Source: Gonapodya prolifera JEL478 (taxonomy: Eukaryota; Monoblepharomycota; Monoblepharidomycetes; Monoblepharidales; Gonapodyaceae). From it: DNA of 56,526 bases. The position numbers were made by a program, and so were the translations under genes. Below the pieces are notes generated by a model. That model saw only the letters and a program-made list of their open reading frames with translations, had not been told where the DNA came from and did not search any database. Below are positions 55,470 to 56,526 of this stretch, piece after piece (the stretch's first letter is position 1; each line of letters begins with the position of its first letter). The stretch covers positions 511,163 to 567,688 of the forward strand of contig KQ965744.1 in the NCBI GenBank assembly GCA_001574975.1, written 5' to 3'.

Positions 55470-55757
55470 ATATTGCTAATGTACTTTTAAACTAGAACAA
55501 GATTTGTAAATTACATACTCAAGCCATAATTATACCCATTTATCTCTGCCATGACATATGAAAGTCCACCTAATCATAATAGTTTTGAGCATTATGGAAA
55601 TTGCAATTGCCCTCTGACATTTTAATTGCAGGTCATCCCCACAAATTAATTTTGGTTAAAATGTAAATATTGAGAAAAAATTAAGGGAAATTACAAAAAA
55701 ATTTCTAAAAATGCTGGAGTCTCACCAAAAATTTTTGGGGTCGATTAAATTAATTGG
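55470..55757. other. AT-rich junction region
   Basis: AT-rich spacer with a related pair of motifs GGTGAGACTCC (minus strand, near 55720) and GGTGGAGACTCC (near 55830). No coding frame. Confidence 0.35.
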
Positions 55758-56526
55758 TCAGGTATTAAAAATTTTCAAAATATTTTCTTTACTAAAAAAC
55801 AACAAATTTGGGATTTTGCCAGTGGGGGGGAGTCTCCACCTGGGGGGGTGAAAAAAACATGACAAGATCTCACCAGCATTGTCACTTCTCAAAATCTTCA
55901 ACTCAAATCCATTGTATTGCTTCTCCATTATTGTCCTGTACTCCCTGATCTTCTCCTGTGCTTCATCTTTTGTTCTCATCAAGAACAGTGAAATGAACTG
56001 TGAAGCTTCATCCAGCAATAGCAACATGTACTTTTCACCTCTCAAGCCACTAACTCTTGCAGGTCCCCATATATCAACATGAACACGTCCTCCTGGTTGA
56101 GAAGCTCTCCTTCTTTCAGGCTGGTTGTATGGCAACTGTGCAGCCTTTCCCACTTTGCATCCAAAACAAACAGTGATTGCTGCAAATCATTCAAATTGAC
56201 ATCTTTCAGCTTCCCAGACCTCACAATCATCTCCAAGTCACACTCATTCACATGCCCAAGTCTAAGATGAGCTAAGGCGTCGTGTTGGTCTGCTGCAGTC
56301 TCAATACTCAAGATCTTTGCAGAAACCTCAGGAGGATTTAAACTAACAGTGATTGGCATTGCATAGAGTCTTCCATCACCAGAATAGCCTCTGCATATCT
56401 CATTGCCTTTTGCATCAGAAAGAATGCACATGTTGCTGTTTGCTGGAAAGGAGATGCCAACACCAAGCTTCTGAAGTGCTTTTGTTGCCAACAGAGTAGA
56501 TCTTGCTCTGGGATCAAGAATGACAG
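55758..56526 (-). mobile_element. Ty1/copia fragment: GAG-pre-integrase and start of integrase (runs off the window)
   Basis: Minus strand: SNMCILSDAKGNEICRG, ALAHLRLGHVNECDLEMIVR (the GAG_pre-integrs LGH motif), then in a shifted frame CFGCKVGKAAQLPYNQPERR, GGRVHVDIWGPARVSG, YMLLLLDEASQFISLFLM and LKILRSDNAGE. A one-base frameshift lies near 56190, between the LGH block and the zinc-binding CxxC. The element stops abruptly after SDNAGE at about 55870, followed by C- and G-runs (55830-55850) and AT-rich unrelated DNA. Protease and gag would be beyond the right edge. Not functional. Confidence 0.85.

Overview
The window looks like nuclear DNA of a fungus. The genes carry many short introns (about 45-300 nt) with GTGAGT-type donors. 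They include fungal or eukaryotic families: NoxR, the GINS subunit Psf1, an OCRL-type 5-phosphatase, a tail-anchored FKBP, malonyl-CoA decarboxylase and CLYBL. A zoosporic (chytrid-like) lineage is suggested by a degraded Fanzor and by a Pro-rich single-pass SH3 protein, but the phylum is not established. No rRNA, convincing tRNA, CRISPR array or prokaryotic operon was seen.

Layout. 1-1260: 3' part of a flavin monooxygenase gene. 1415-7331: a divergent pair, malonyl-CoA decarboxylase (minus) and citramalyl-CoA lyase CLYBL (plus), both probably mitochondrial acyl-CoA enzymes, around a ~590 bp shared upstream region. 8012-11489: decayed Fanzor (TnpB-like RNA-guided nuclease) relic. 12.8-14.1 kb: broken 2-oxoglutarate oxygenase and a dispersed-repeat fragment. 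14817-17913: secretory-pathway single-pass SH3 protein. 18.9-20.7 kb: degraded gene of unknown function. 21034-25402: very large NoxR (p67phox-like). 25711-27486: molybdopterin-binding-domain protein. 27.6-33.6 kb: a kelch-type secreted protein and several unrecognised minus-strand genes. 35.2-37.6 kb: two membrane proteins. 37669-41296: PSF1 and a tail-anchored FKBP. 41706-43508: ankyrin/coiled-coil/TM protein. 43938-48133: OCRL-type phosphatase.

From about 48.2 kb to the end the DNA becomes AT-rich and repetitive. It holds two Ty1/copia fragments in the same orientation that both break at the same integrase motif, a 135-bp-period tandem array, and a degraded multi-exon gene with a possible ParB-like motif followed by an ORF ending in RG repeats.

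Two observations stand out. First, several genes only keep their reading frame and conserved motifs if exons of 6-15 nt are included (FMO 8 nt; CLYBL 6 nt; SH3 protein 6 nt, perhaps twice; NoxR 12 nt; MoCF protein 15 nt), so microexons seem routine in this genome. Second, the Fanzor relic retains recognisable RuvC-I, RuvC-II-region and RuvC-III/zinc-finger blocks although its frame is broken. Splice models were made by eye from phase and motif continuity; no search or transcript data were used.
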